Source: Dyella mobilis
GTDB taxonomy: Bacteria; Pseudomonadota; Gammaproteobacteria; Xanthomonadales; Rhodanobacteraceae
Length of the DNA: 64,000 nt
Direction of reading: 5' to 3'
NCBI RefSeq assembly: GCF_016904945.1
Contig: NZ_JADIKF010000040.1
Span: 496,001 to 560,000 of the forward strand
Shown here: piece by piece, positions 1 to 9,164 of the stretch
Layout of the letters: each line of letters starts with the position of its first letter
How positions within the stretch are numbered: the first letter of the stretch is position 1
The notes under the pieces: generated by a model
The model's database searches: none
What the model was told of the DNA's origin: nothing
Seen by the model: only the letters and a program-made list of their open reading frames with translations
Program-made: the position numbers and the translations under genes

Positions 1-1246
1 GGGCGACGACGCCCTGGCTCGCATCGAGCGAGAACGTTTGCAAGAAGACCTGCGCCTGCTCTATGTCGCATTGACCCGCGCCGAGCACGCCTGCTGGCTT
101 GGCGTGGCCTGCACCGTCGATGGCCGCAGCAAAGCGTCCACGTTGTCGCGCTCTGCATTCGGCTATGTGCTGGCGGGCGGCGAGGCGATTGAGCCGTCGA
201 GCTTGCTTGCGCGGCTGCACGCCCTCCGCGGCGAGGAAGACGGCATCCACATCCACGTCGCCACCGAGCCTGCCGGCATCCATCGCTACCATCCGCAGGA
301 GCGCGCACCGATGCAACGCGCTGCGCGCAGCTATCAGCAACCGCAGCCGGAACCCTGGTGGATCGCCAGCTACAGCTCGCTCACACATGGTGCCGGCGAG
401 ACCTTGCGCCCGTCGGCGCCAGAGACCGCCACCCAGGACGTGCTGACCGAAACGGCGCGCGAAGCAGTGGAATGGACGGCCATCGAGCAGGACACGGGTA
501 TCCACGCCTTCCCGCGCGGTGCCGAGCCGGGCACCTTCCTACATGACTTGCTGGAATGGACCGCCGAGGTCGGCTTCTCGACGGCTGTCGACGATCTTCC
601 CCTGCTGGGCCAAGAGGTGACTCGCCGCTGCCAGCGCCGCGGATGGAGTACGTGGAGCGAACCGTTGGCTCAGTGGCTGCCTACGCTGCTGAGCACGCCG
701 CTGCCCCTGCCCGATGGCGGCACCTTGGCACTGGCCGATATCGACAACCGGTGGCGCTATCAGGCCGAACTGGAGTTCTGGTTCGAGGCCAACCACGTCG
801 ACACGCATCGTCTCGATCAACTGGTCAGCCAACACACGCTGCAGGGCGCCCCGCGTCCCGCGCTGCCGCATGGCCGCATCAACGGCATGCTGAAAGGTTT
901 TATCGATCTGATCGTCGAGCAGGATGGCCGCTATTACGTGATCGACTACAAATCCAACTGGCTGGGCGAGACGACGGCCGCCTATACGCCGGCAGCGATG
1001 CGCGAGGCTACGTTGCACGCCCGCTACGATTTGCAGTATGCCATCTACACGCTCGCCCTGCACCGCCAGCTTCGCGCGCGCCTGCCCGGCTACGACTATG
1101 AGCGCCACATTGGCGGTGCGATCTATCTTTACCTGCGCGGCGTGGATCCATCCGGCCACGGCGTGCACGTGGAGCGCTTGCCGTTTGCCTTGATCGACGC
1201 GATGGACCGCCTGTTTGCACGAGGAGCGCGCAACGATGTCGCTTGA
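1..1246 (+). CDS. recB: RecB, exonuclease V beta subunit (C-terminal part, 5' end outside window)
   Basis: This is the last 414 codons of RecB, the 3'-5' helicase and nuclease subunit of RecBCD, which processes double-strand ends. The reading frame is open from base 2, so the start lies to the left. The first residues carry superfamily I helicase motif VI (LLYVALTRAEH). The PD-(D/E)XK nuclease core is visible at about nt 920-965 (YYVIDYKSN), with the Asp and Lys that bind metal and catalyse cleavage. The TGA overlaps the recD start by 11 nt, which suggests coupled translation. Identification is firm; only the C-terminal helicase end and the nuclease domain can be judged. Confidence 0.95.
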   Translation, partial: GDDALARIERERLQEDLRLLYVALTRAEHACWLGVACTVDGRSKASTLSRSAFGYVLAGGEAIEPSSLLARLHALRGEEDGIHIHVATEPAGIHRYHPQERAPMQRAARSYQQPQPEPWWIASYSSLTHGAGETLRPSAPETATQDVLTETAREAVEWTAIEQDTGIHAFPRGAEPGTFLHDLLEWTAEVGFSTAVDDLPLLGQEVTRRCQRRGWSTWSEPLAQWLPTLLSTPLPLPDGGTLALADIDNRWRYQAELEFWFEANHVDTHRLDQLVSQHTLQGAPRPALPHGRINGMLKGFIDLIVEQDGRYYVIDYKSNWLGETTAAYTPAAMREATLHARYDLQYAIYTLALHRQLRARLPGYDYERHIGGAIYLYLRGVDPSGHGVHVERLPFALIDAMDRLFARGARNDVA

Positions 1247-3209
1247 GGCTACGCTTGCCCTGCTTGACGATGGCGTCGAGCAACATCGGTTGCGTCCGCT
1301 GGATGCCGCGTTCGCACGCTTCCTTGCCGAGCGCGATGCGCAGGTCGAGCCGCGCTTGCTGGTGATGGCGGCACTGGCCAGCCGATTGCTGGGCGACGGC
1401 CATCCCTGCCTGGATCTGCAAGCGCTCGACGTGCTCGGGGCCGAATACGATTGGCCAACGGCATGGATCGAACTGGCGAGAGGTACGCCAACGCCATCGC
1501 CGTTGCTGGCAGGACCCGACGGACTGCCCGCGCCTGCACCACTGGTGCTGGATCGACACCGCCTGTATCTGCGCCGCTACTGGCGCTACGAGTGCAACGT
1601 GGCGCGGGGCATTCTCACGCGCTTGCACACTGATGAAACGCCGGTCGAAGGTTTGCGCGGCGAACTGCAGCGCCTGTTTGCGGCGACACCGGACGATGCC
1701 GTGGACTGGCCGCGCGTCGCCTGCGCGCTGGCCGCGCGCGGTGCGTTCAGTGTCATCACCGGCGGCCCGGGCACCGGCAAGACCACCACCGTAGTCCGCC
1801 TGCTCGGCCTGCTGCAAACACTGCATCTGCGCGAGCAATCCAAGCCCTTGCGCATCCGTTTAGCTGCCCCCACCGGCAAGGCGGCCGCGCGGCTCAACAC
1901 GTCCATCGCGCGGCAGATTGCGCAATTGGATGTCGACGAATCCGTGCGCGCCGCCATTCCGATGGAAGTGGAAACGCTGCATCGACTGCTCGGCGCCCGT
2001 CCCGACAGTCGCCACTACGCGTACAACCAGCGACACCCGCTGCACCTGGATGTACTGGTGGTCGATGAAGCCTCGATGATCGACCTTGAAATGATGGCCG
2101 CCGTATTGGATGCACTGCCGCCGCGAGCACGCCTGATTCTGCTCGGCGACAAGGACCAGCTGTCATCGGTGGAAGCCGGCGCGGTACTCGGCGATCTCGG
2201 CCGCCGTGCGGAGCAAGCCCACTACGGCGCATCGACCGCCGCCTGGCTACGCGACACCAGCGGCGATGATGTCAGCGCTTTTGTGCGCGACGATGCCACG
2301 CCCCTGGACCAGCACGTAGCCATGCTTCGCGACAGTCACCGCTTCGACGCGGCCAGCGGTATCGGCCGGCTCGCCGCTGCGGTAAACGCAGGCGACGCAC
2401 GTGGCGTGCACGCCCTGCTCGCGTCTCGCTCTACCGATATTGCATGGCTGCCTGACGGCGCTGCCGATACGCCGCTTGCCGTCATCGCCACAGAGGGCGA
2501 TGCCGATCGCTTCGCTTCGGCACCGTCCGGCGATGCGCCGCGCGGATTTCGCTTCTATCTCGATCGCCTGCAACAGCTACGCCCCTTGGCGCAGGCCGAC
2601 CACGCGATTTACCAGCACTGGGCACATCAGGTGCTCGACGCCTTCAATCACTTCCAGTTGCTTTGCGCCGTGCGCCAAGGGCCGGCCGGCACGGAGCAGC
2701 TGAATCGGGAGATCGCCGCCAAGCTGTACGCATCCGGCCTGATCGAAACCGACCGCGGCTGGTACGAAGGCCGGCCGGTGATGATGACGCACAACGATTA
2801 CAGCCTTGGCCTGATGAACGGCGACGTGGGCATCACGCTGCGCATGCCAGCGACCGACGGCACGCTTCGCCTTTATGCGGCTTTCCCATTGACCCGCGGC
2901 GCATCGTCCAGGGCGGATGAAGCGAGCGAAGACGTCGTGCGCTGCGTGCTTCCATCGCGGCTCGGCGAGGTGGAAACCGTCTATGCGATGACGGTACACA
3001 AGTCGCAGGGCTCGGAATTCGAACACACCGCCCTGGTATTGCCCGAAGAAGCCTCGCCCATCCTTACCCGCGAGCTGCTTTATACCGGCATCACCCGTGC
3101 CCGCCGCTGGCTGAGCCTGATCGGCACGCCGGCGAGTCTCGAGCAGGCGCTCGCGCAACGCACCCGGCGTTATTCGGGCCTGGCGGAACGGCTGGACCTG
3201 CCCCCTTGA
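1236..3209 (+). CDS. recD: RecD, exonuclease V alpha subunit (5'-3' helicase)
   Basis: This 657-residue protein is the RecD helicase of RecBCD, the usual partner of the upstream recB. It has a Walker A motif (GGPGTGKTTT), a Walker B/DEAD-like motif (VVDEASMIDL) and the late SF1 motifs MTVHKSQGSEFEHT and ELLYTGITRARRW. The start at ATG 1236 is chosen because GAGGAG lies 9 nt upstream and because it overlaps the recB stop. Earlier in-frame codons would extend further into recB. The length fits RecD proteins of gammaproteobacteria. The gene converges on pilE with only 10 nt between the stops. Confidence 0.95.
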   Translation: MSLEATLALLDDGVEQHRLRPLDAAFARFLAERDAQVEPRLLVMAALASRLLGDGHPCLDLQALDVLGAEYDWPTAWIELARGTPTPSPLLAGPDGLPAPAPLVLDRHRLYLRRYWRYECNVARGILTRLHTDETPVEGLRGELQRLFAATPDDAVDWPRVACALAARGAFSVITGGPGTGKTTTVVRLLGLLQTLHLREQSKPLRIRLAAPTGKAAARLNTSIARQIAQLDVDESVRAAIPMEVETLHRLLGARPDSRHYAYNQRHPLHLDVLVVDEASMIDLEMMAAVLDALPPRARLILLGDKDQLSSVEAGAVLGDLGRRAEQAHYGASTAAWLRDTSGDDVSAFVRDDATPLDQHVAMLRDSHRFDAASGIGRLAAAVNAGDARGVHALLASRSTDIAWLPDGAADTPLAVIATEGDADRFASAPSGDAPRGFRFYLDRLQQLRPLAQADHAIYQHWAHQVLDAFNHFQLLCAVRQGPAGTEQLNREIAAKLYASGLIETDRGWYEGRPVMMTHNDYSLGLMNGDVGITLRMPATDGTLRLYAAFPLTRGASSRADEASEDVVRCVLPSRLGEVETVYAMTVHKSQGSEFEHTALVLPEEASPILTRELLYTGITRARRWLSLIGTPASLEQALAQRTRRYSGLAERLDLPP

Positions 3210-3219
3210 ACACGCCGCT

Positions 3220-3639
3220 TCACCAGCAAAAGCCGTCTGCGTTGGCCTGTGCGTCGTTGCGCGCGGGGAACTTGCGCCCCCGGCTGTCGATGGAAAGACT
3301 TCCGCAGGCATCGCCGGCCTGGGCGCGGACCGGCGTGGCCAAGACCACAAAGGTTTGCGCCGAATCGGCTTCGACCGACAGGCTCACTTGGTAGTAGCCA
3401 TTGGGCGACATCGCGATATCGTCGAAGCCGAACTTGCCAAGATCCGCCGTGTAGCGATTGTAAGTGGCATACCAGCGTTCTTCGTCGTTGGCGATGCCTA
3501 GCAAGACCTGATGCGCATCCGAACGATGCGAGCGAAGCGCGTAACGCGTATAGGCGGCCGTAGCGAGCGCCGCGAGTATGGCGAAGATGCCCGTTACGAT
3601 GATCAGCTCCAGCAAAGTAAAACCCCGTGCGCGATGCAT
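3220..3639 (-). CDS. pilE: Type IV minor pilin PilE
   Basis: This 139-residue prepilin has a short basic leader ending in Gly (MHRARG), then Phe and the hydrophobic helix FTLLELIIVTGIFAILAAL with Glu at mature position 5. These are the features of type IVa pilins cut and methylated by PilD. Two C-terminal cysteines (DACGS and GFCW) could close a D-region loop. The start has an AGGAGG ribosome site. It is the last gene of the minor-pilin cluster, 12 nt after pilY1, where PilE normally sits. Minor pilins prime pilus assembly and present PilY1 at the tip. Confidence 0.9.
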   Translation of the reverse strand: MHRARGFTLLELIIVTGIFAILAALATAAYTRYALRSHRSDAHQVLLGIANDEERWYATYNRYTADLGKFGFDDIAMSPNGYYQVSLSVEADSAQTFVVLATPVRAQAGDACGSLSIDSRGRKFPARNDAQANADGFCW

Positions 3640-3651
3640 CGCTGCCTCCTT

Positions 3652-5850
3652 TCAGTCATCGGGTGTCAAAAGGGTCCAGGATCGACGACGCCAGATGGGG
3701 CTGTCGAACGACAAAGGCACGGGCAGTTTGTTGCGACCGCCCTGCAAGCTGATACCCGGGAGAATGAGCTTGCCGCCACCGATTGCCGTAGCCACCGGCA
3801 AGGAACCGCTGCTGCGCGGTTTGTCGGTCAGGCCGCCCACATACGATCCGCCTTGAAACGACACGGCGTTGCCGGCGCCACCCGTGGCTGCATCGACAGC
3901 CATCACGGCGCTTTGCGGCCCGGCATGCGCGGGACCATCCGGAATGAGGGTGGTGACCAGTACCGAGCCGGTATTGAACAACGCCGTGGGGGTGATGACG
4001 ACACGCTCGCCGGGAACCACGTTCAAATCGACGTACCAGCCATCGTCCTTGGCGGACAAGGGGACGGAACTGAGATTGCGCAATGTTGCACCGTCGACGA
4101 CGGTCTGGCTCAAGGCCTGGGCCCGCAGATTGGTGCGTGTTGCCGTGAGCGGACGGCCGCGGCCGTCAAGCCGGTCGCGTATGCCGTATAACGATTGCAC
4201 GGGGATGTCCGCACTGCGATCGCCGGCACCGAGATACTTGCCGGTGCCGAACACCACCATGAAACGGCCGGTGGCAGGACCGGGGAACAAGCGTGGCGAG
4301 GTAGTGATCGGCTGGTCGCCCTGCACCGCAGGACGGAATGCCAGCGTCACCGTCCAATCCGACGCACGCGGCGAAGACAGGTCGAAGCGCCAAAGATTGC
4401 CGGCGAGGTCGCCGGCGAAGGCGATATCGTCGATCTGATCGTCGTCATAGTCGCCTAGCACCGGTGTAGCGAGACCATAGCCCGATACGCCCGGTATCGA
4501 GGTCGGTGTCTTCAATTCGCGGATCACTTCGCCAGTCTGTGCATCCAGCACGAACAACGCGGCGTAATCGGCGGGTGCGTCCTCGGCGGCGGATTCACAA
4601 CGCGCGGGCCGATCGGACTTGCTGCAATCCGGAAAGTAACCGCCCGGAACCAGCACTGCCCATTGGCCGCTGGCGAGCCTGGCGACGGCCGGCTGACCAT
4701 AGGTGTAGCCGAGATCGGCAGGTCGATATGCGTCGCCTGCCATGGATAACCCCGGCGCAGCATCGGCATCGAACTCCCACAACACGGTACGGGAAGGGAA
4801 AACACTGCTTCCCAGGGAGGCGCGCGCGACATCCAGCGCATACACGCCTCGCCCTCCCAAGCCCAGCCCTCCGGTCAGCAAGGTGTGCCACTCGTGCCGT
4901 CCTCGCTCGCCAAAGAACACATCGCGAGTAGCAGGCGTGGCATCGACCGTGGGCTGGAATTGGAAATGCAGTGCCTGGGTAAGGTTGCCGAGATTGGCAT
5001 AAGCCGCTCGCGGCAGATAAGCCCAGCGCTCTTTGCCTGCGTCGCTAGGCAGCTTGCATGGAATGCGCTCGCAATCGGGTTGCGGAGATAGAAAAGCGTG
5101 CAGCATGCCGTCATTGGCCGCGATATAGAGCGTGGGCGTGCGATCGGCCTGATCGGCGACGAACGTTGCGTACGTCTGCGCACCGGCTTCCATCTCGGGC
5201 GCGCGCACGGATTTGTCGTGAATGCGGGTCGGCCAGTGGTCGCGATACCGGCCGGCGGGATAGCCGACATAAACCGCTTGCGCGTGGATGATGGCGCCGA
5301 GCAGGCTGCTGCGCGGACGCAAGGTGCCATCCTGTTCTTTGCCGCGCACGCCGCGCAGGTAATCCACGCGTGCCGCCAAGGTGTCTCGCAGTGCGTCTTC
5401 CGGTGCAGGCGTCATCAGGCCTTGCACTTCCGCTTCGTCAAAAGCCGCAGCCGGTTCGAATGCCATGCCGGCAATGCCGTTGGCGGTCATCCCGGCGGTA
5501 AGCAGGGTGCGGCGGTCGGGTGGCGTGACGGATGCGTTCGTGAGCAACACACCCGCGTCCCATACCACGCTGGCCGGCGCACCATCGTCATCCACCGTGG
5601 CAGCCCGCAATACGCCGGACCAATCCATCGGGTTGTAGCCGCCTTGGAACGCAAGCAATCCCGCTCCGGTCACACTGCCGTTCAGGCCCAGCACCGCAAG
5701 CGATGGAGCGGCTTGCGTGTTATCCAGGGGTAATGGGCTCAATTCCACGGTGTTGGCCGGCGGATTTTCCGCGGCCTGCAACGAGGACGTGCTCAACGCG
5801 CACAGGCACGCGCCAATCATCCATGCACTTATTTGCCTACGCGTATGCAT
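3652..5850 (-). CDS. pilY1: PilY1-like type IV pilus tip/assembly protein (short form)
   Basis: This 732-residue exported protein has a signal peptide ending near SLQA-AE. Its C-terminal half carries the PilY1 beta-propeller signatures: LYIAANDGMLHAF, and an acidic calcium loop near nt 4395-4450 (DYDDDQIDDIAFAG) followed by NLWRFDL. In PilY1 this loop controls pilus extension and retraction. Start ATG 5850 is preferred over an upstream codon inside pilX because GGTGAG precedes it. It lacks the long N-terminal von Willebrand A region of the Pseudomonas protein (about 1160 residues), so it is a propeller-type short PilY1. It is cotranscribed with pilV, W, X and E. Confidence 0.87.
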   Translation of the reverse strand: MHTRRQISAWMIGACLCALSTSSLQAAENPPANTVELSPLPLDNTQAAPSLAVLGLNGSVTGAGLLAFQGGYNPMDWSGVLRAATVDDDGAPASVVWDAGVLLTNASVTPPDRRTLLTAGMTANGIAGMAFEPAAAFDEAEVQGLMTPAPEDALRDTLAARVDYLRGVRGKEQDGTLRPRSSLLGAIIHAQAVYVGYPAGRYRDHWPTRIHDKSVRAPEMEAGAQTYATFVADQADRTPTLYIAANDGMLHAFLSPQPDCERIPCKLPSDAGKERWAYLPRAAYANLGNLTQALHFQFQPTVDATPATRDVFFGERGRHEWHTLLTGGLGLGGRGVYALDVARASLGSSVFPSRTVLWEFDADAAPGLSMAGDAYRPADLGYTYGQPAVARLASGQWAVLVPGGYFPDCSKSDRPARCESAAEDAPADYAALFVLDAQTGEVIRELKTPTSIPGVSGYGLATPVLGDYDDDQIDDIAFAGDLAGNLWRFDLSSPRASDWTVTLAFRPAVQGDQPITTSPRLFPGPATGRFMVVFGTGKYLGAGDRSADIPVQSLYGIRDRLDGRGRPLTATRTNLRAQALSQTVVDGATLRNLSSVPLSAKDDGWYVDLNVVPGERVVITPTALFNTGSVLVTTLIPDGPAHAGPQSAVMAVDAATGGAGNAVSFQGGSYVGGLTDKPRSSGSLPVATAIGGGKLILPGISLQGGRNKLPVPLSFDSPIWRRRSWTLLTPDD

Positions 5851-5860
5851 GCTGTGCCGC

Positions 5861-6517
5861 TCACCGTCCGGAAGGCGCATCGAAGGTGCTCTGCACCACG
5901 CTCACCACGTTCGGATTGCCGCCTGCACCGCGTGCGGTAATGCGATAAATGTGCAGATCGAGCTCATCCGCATCGCCATTGTTGGGGCCGGTGTTACCCG
6001 ATTCGTGCAAGCCGCCCGTTCCCGGCGGCCGCTCGCGGCCAAGATCCTCGATGAGATAAACCGGATCGTACGCAAGCACCGAGGTAGGCTGGCCCAAGTC
6101 ACGCGTATAACCACGACGCTGCGGACCGCTGTAGCGCTTGCCGATGCCCGTTACCCAGCCCGTTGCGGTGCGGAAGATACGCACTTTGCCGCCTGCTGCA
6201 TAAGGCCTGCTTTGCGGGCGGTAGACGATACAGCCGTCGTCGCTCGAAATATTCCCCTCCTGGCAATGCAACCCCGCACCGGCTGCCTTGAGCCATATCT
6301 GGTACTCCGCGCCGCGCAAGGCGGTTTCGGCACTCATCCTGGCCTGCTGCGCATTGCGCAAGCTTCCCGCCATGCGTTGCTGCAACAGCGAACGCTGTGC
6401 CGCACCGACGGCCAGGAACGTGATGAGCAAAAGAAAGATCAGCGCTACCAGCAACGCAAAACCGCGCTGCGGGCGTGAACGAAGACGCGTTGAAAGAAGT
6501 AGGTAATGGTTTGACAC
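5861..6517 (-). CDS. pilX: Type IV pilus minor protein PilX
   Basis: This 218-residue protein has a basic leader (RSRPQRG) and a hydrophobic N-terminal helix (FALLVALIFLLLITFLAVG), as in PilX. Downstream, the stretch QQRMAGSLRNAQQA matches the PilX N-terminal domain. PilX forms the minor-pilin complex with PilV, PilW and PilE and helps bring PilY1 to the pilus tip. The likely start is GTG 6517 with AAGGATG upstream. It lies between pilW (27 nt gap) and pilY1 (10 nt gap), the canonical order. Confidence 0.88.
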   Translation of the reverse strand: MSNHYLLLSTRLRSRPQRGFALLVALIFLLLITFLAVGAAQRSLLQQRMAGSLRNAQQARMSAETALRGAEYQIWLKAAGAGLHCQEGNISSDDGCIVYRPQSRPYAAGGKVRIFRTATGWVTGIGKRYSGPQRRGYTRDLGQPTSVLAYDPVYLIEDLGRERPPGTGGLHESGNTGPNNGDADELDLHIYRITARGAGGNPNVVSVVQSTFDAPSGR

Positions 6518-6544
6518 ATCAGCATCCTTGCGACAGAAATCCGG

Positions 6545-7897
6545 CTAGGGGTTGAAGTTGCGCAATGCCGCTACGGCGGTAAATTCACGCCGCAACATCG
6601 GCAGGGGAAAACCTTGCTGCACGGGCGTCACCTTGCGTCCTTCGGCCGTGGGAGGCGCCGGCTCGAACAAACCGTCCGTCGCGTAGGGATAAGTCAGTTC
6701 ATCCTCGGTGAGGGTGTACAAGGGCTGCTGGCCGTCCATCAACAGATCGATTTCGATCAGGCTGACCGCGCGCCACAGGCAACCCCGATCGTCGCTGCCG
6801 CGAATGGACAAGAGTGGTGCGGGACAATCGGCACGCGTGCTGTTGTCCACCTGCTCGGCGCTGTAGTAACGCACGCTGCCGTCCGCCTTCTGCACGCCGT
6901 ATTTGAAATCGAGCCGCTCGACGCCGCGTACGATTTCCTCGGCGGAGCCGTCACGGTCACCGGTCGTCGAGCCGCCATTGATGCGACGAACCAGCGCACC
7001 GGTCGTATGCCCACTGTCATCGTCGCTATCCACCACTTTCAGGTAATAGGTGACGGTGCGCCAGTCGCGGCTCAGGTCGAACAGCGCAGGCGCAAGAGCA
7101 CTTCGAAAAGCGCCGGGCTGCGCGAAGTTGTTTCCGGATGAAACGAGCCGGCTGGTGCCCTGCCCCGACACGGCAAATATCTGCGCACTGGAGCAATCGG
7201 ACAGCATCGCCAGTGGATGGCCGCCAGGAAAGGTCTTGGTATTGCTCTTTTCGGTCGCGGCGCCGAGATCGATGGACAACGCGCCATCGGCTCCAACAGC
7301 GATACCGTCGCCATCAGGGGCGAACATCCACGCCGCGGAGGTATCCAGATAGCGCACGGTGAGCACCGATGCACCGATCACGCGGGCATCCTTGGCAGTA
7401 CCCATCGCCGGAATGCCGATGCCTTTGGCGTTTCGCTTGTTGCTGGGATCGACCGGCTTGCAATCGCTCGGCGAGCAATCGTAGCCGCGCATGGCAAAAA
7501 ACGACGGCAGGGAATACGGCTCCGCCGGCGCCGGAGGATAAGGATCACCCCATGGCGTGGTCAGGTCATTCAATGCGGCGATCAGCGCACCCGGATCGCT
7601 GGCATACACCGTCGGCGCACGCAGCTCATCCAGATAAGGCCCCGCTGCCGTGGCGTGCGCATTGCCACCCGTGCCTGCGCAGTAGTTCATTCCGGTCATG
7701 ATCAGATCGTTGCGGATCTGGGTGACGGCGAAACGTCCTTCTTCCTGCAATCGCTCCAGCTGAATCCGCACCTGGTTGCCGCGGGAAGAGGAAACAAACG
7801 CCGCCATCACGCCCGCACTCACCAGCAGACCCAAGACCATGGCGATCATCAACTCGACCAGCGACACGCCGCGCTGAGCCCGCAGGCAACCGCTCAT
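6545..7897 (-). CDS. pilW: Type IV pilus minor protein PilW
   Basis: This 450-residue prepilin-like protein has a leader ending in RG and a helix VSLVELMIAMVLGLLVSAGVM with the Glu-5 expected of class IVa pilin-like proteins. The long body and the position directly after pilV fit PilW. Its ATG overlaps the pilV stop (ATGA), showing translational coupling. It contributes to the pilus-initiation complex in the inner membrane. Length is above the Pseudomonas PilW (about 270 residues) but usual for xanthomonad-type PilW. Confidence 0.86.
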   Translation of the reverse strand: MSGCLRAQRGVSLVELMIAMVLGLLVSAGVMAAFVSSSRGNQVRIQLERLQEEGRFAVTQIRNDLIMTGMNYCAGTGGNAHATAAGPYLDELRAPTVYASDPGALIAALNDLTTPWGDPYPPAPAEPYSLPSFFAMRGYDCSPSDCKPVDPSNKRNAKGIGIPAMGTAKDARVIGASVLTVRYLDTSAAWMFAPDGDGIAVGADGALSIDLGAATEKSNTKTFPGGHPLAMLSDCSSAQIFAVSGQGTSRLVSSGNNFAQPGAFRSALAPALFDLSRDWRTVTYYLKVVDSDDDSGHTTGALVRRINGGSTTGDRDGSAEEIVRGVERLDFKYGVQKADGSVRYYSAEQVDNSTRADCPAPLLSIRGSDDRGCLWRAVSLIEIDLLMDGQQPLYTLTEDELTYPYATDGLFEPAPPTAEGRKVTPVQQGFPLPMLRREFTAVAALRNFNP

Positions 7898-8421
7898 GGC
7901 TGAAACTCCCAGGCAAACGTCTGCTGCGCACCGGCCTGTTCATCGGAAGCCGTTGCCGTGCTGCCTCGCTCGCTCCAGCTCACCTCCATTTTGCAATCGC
8001 CGCCATAGGGAGGCCGTAACGCCACCTGGCCCGATGTCGGCACATAGGCAAGGCCGGCGTGGCTGCACGCGATGCTTGCGTGCACGGGCGGCGGCAGGAA
8101 GGTCACCAATTGGCTGCTCCAGAGCCCACGGTCGTGCCTGGCCAGCTGCGCGGGCGTGCATCCGGCAGCGCAGTCCTGCCTGGATGCGTCGGGATAACTG
8201 CCGTCGTAACTCCCCTGCCACACCCCCATGAGATTGGCCTGCATGCGCTCCGCCATATTCTGCGCGAGGAAGACCACCTGGGTGCGCACATAGGCCGCAT
8301 GACTGGAGCGCGCAGCCAGCACCAGCAAGCTCGACGCCCCCGCGATGCCGACGCTGAAAATCAGCACCGCCACCAGCACTTCGATCAAGGTGACGCCCCG
8401 TTGTAACGGCAAATGCGGCAT
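7894..8421 (-). CDS. pilV: Type IV pilus minor protein PilV
   Basis: This 175-residue protein starts with a short leader (MPHLPLQRG) and VTLIEVLVAVLIFSVGIAG, the PilV-type N-terminus with Glu-5. The downstream sequence FLAQNMAERMQANLMGV is typical of PilV. The start at 8421 places the leader peptide correctly; upstream in-frame codons would give an over-long leader. It is the first gene of the minor pilin operon here. A fimT/gspH gene, often found before pilV, is absent from the 200 nt upstream. Confidence 0.87.
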   Translation of the reverse strand: MPHLPLQRGVTLIEVLVAVLIFSVGIAGASSLLVLAARSSHAAYVRTQVVFLAQNMAERMQANLMGVWQGSYDGSYPDASRQDCAAGCTPAQLARHDRGLWSSQLVTFLPPPVHASIACSHAGLAYVPTSGQVALRPPYGGDCKMEVSWSERGSTATASDEQAGAQQTFAWEFQP

Positions 8422-8502
8422 GTCCAACTGTCCCGATAATCCTGGCGAACAATGTCGCCCAGGGAAACTCGGCACGTCAGTCGGCCACTGTCTCGCCAGC
8501 GA

Positions 8503-8615
8503 GTACGGGGCCGGACGGCCGCCCCGCCCGGATGTTCCGGCCGGCCATCAGCGCATTCCGACACTCCGGTCCCGACCGAGCCACACGGCTTGCGGTCGGG
8601 GGGCCGGCTCCGTAC
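8503..8615. repeat. Imperfect inverted repeat upstream of pilV and tRNA-Thr
   Basis: The arms GTACGGGGCCGG (8503-8514) and CCGGCTCCGTAC (8604-8615) match in 11 of 12 positions and enclose about 90 nt of GC-rich sequence that itself holds shorter dyads. It lies between the divergent pilV operon and tRNA-Thr. It could be a repeated extragenic element or a transcript structure; its function is not known. Confidence 0.5.
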
Positions 8616-8628
8616 ACTAAGCGGCTCA

Positions 8629-8704
8629 GCCGGAATAGCTCAGTTGGTAGAGCGGCGCATTCGTAATGCGTAGGTCGTAGGTTCGATTCCTATTTCCGGC
8701 ACCA
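8629..8704 (+). tRNA. tRNA-Thr (anticodon CGU)
   Basis: This 76-nt tRNA has an acceptor stem GCCGGAA/TTCCGGC, a D arm with AGCTCAGTTGGTAGAGC, an anticodon loop TTCGTAA giving CGU (reads ACG, Thr), a T arm GGTTCGATTCC and an encoded CCA end. A strong terminator follows 5 nt later. The sequence just downstream is AT-richer and looks like an insertion scar, in line with tRNA genes being integration sites. Confidence 0.96.
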
Positions 8705-8708
8705 AACT

Positions 8709-8745
8709 AAAAAGCCAAGGTCTTGACAGACCTTGGCTTTTTTTC
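8709..8745 (+). terminator. Rho-independent terminator of tRNA-Thr
   Basis: A perfect stem AAGCCAAGGTCT / AGACCTTGGCTT with a 4-nt loop (TGAC) is followed by a run of T residues. Confidence 0.92.
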
Positions 8746-9038
8746 GTTTTGCGTTTGAAGTACCCGCATATCTAGCCACAGCAATTCGCGCAGACGAGAA
8801 CTTCGGCGAAGAGCGAGCGATATGTCCACTCTGTCGCGCTCGGAACTTCTACTACTGGGGTCCCGGCTTTAACTATCCGAAAGGTTTGCACCGGCATCTG
8901 CACGGCAGCCATGGAAGCACATCATGCTCTGTAGCTAGGGCTGCGTACGAGATCGCGCTCGGTAGAGAGGCCGACCCAGAGAACCGGGCGGTTAGTCCCT
9001 CAACGTCGCTCAACAAATTTGACTGGCTTGGACAGTGA
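8733..9038 (+). pseudogene. 5'-truncated ORF with a Cys2-His2-type zinc motif, probably a remnant
   Basis: The frame is open for about 100 codons but has no credible start. The first usable codon is a TTG inside the tRNA terminator, there is no internal Met, and no ribosome site is seen. The encoded sequence is nonetheless protein-like. It has CPLCRARNFYYWG followed by GLHRHLHGSH, a C-x2-C ... H-x3-H pattern that could bind zinc, and an amphipathic C-terminal part. The best reading is a gene fragment left by an element that inserted at the tRNA-Thr 3' end and lost its 5' part. A short unusual gene starting at TTG cannot be fully excluded. Confidence 0.45.
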
Positions 9039-9164
9039 CTTCGGCACGAGCCGTGCGTGTTTGTTCAACGACGCTCCACATCTGAGACACAAAGAGATTG
9101 TGCCGCGCAGGCTTACCGCACTGAATGGCGAATCGACGGCATTTAGCTTAATTGGCTCGGATGC

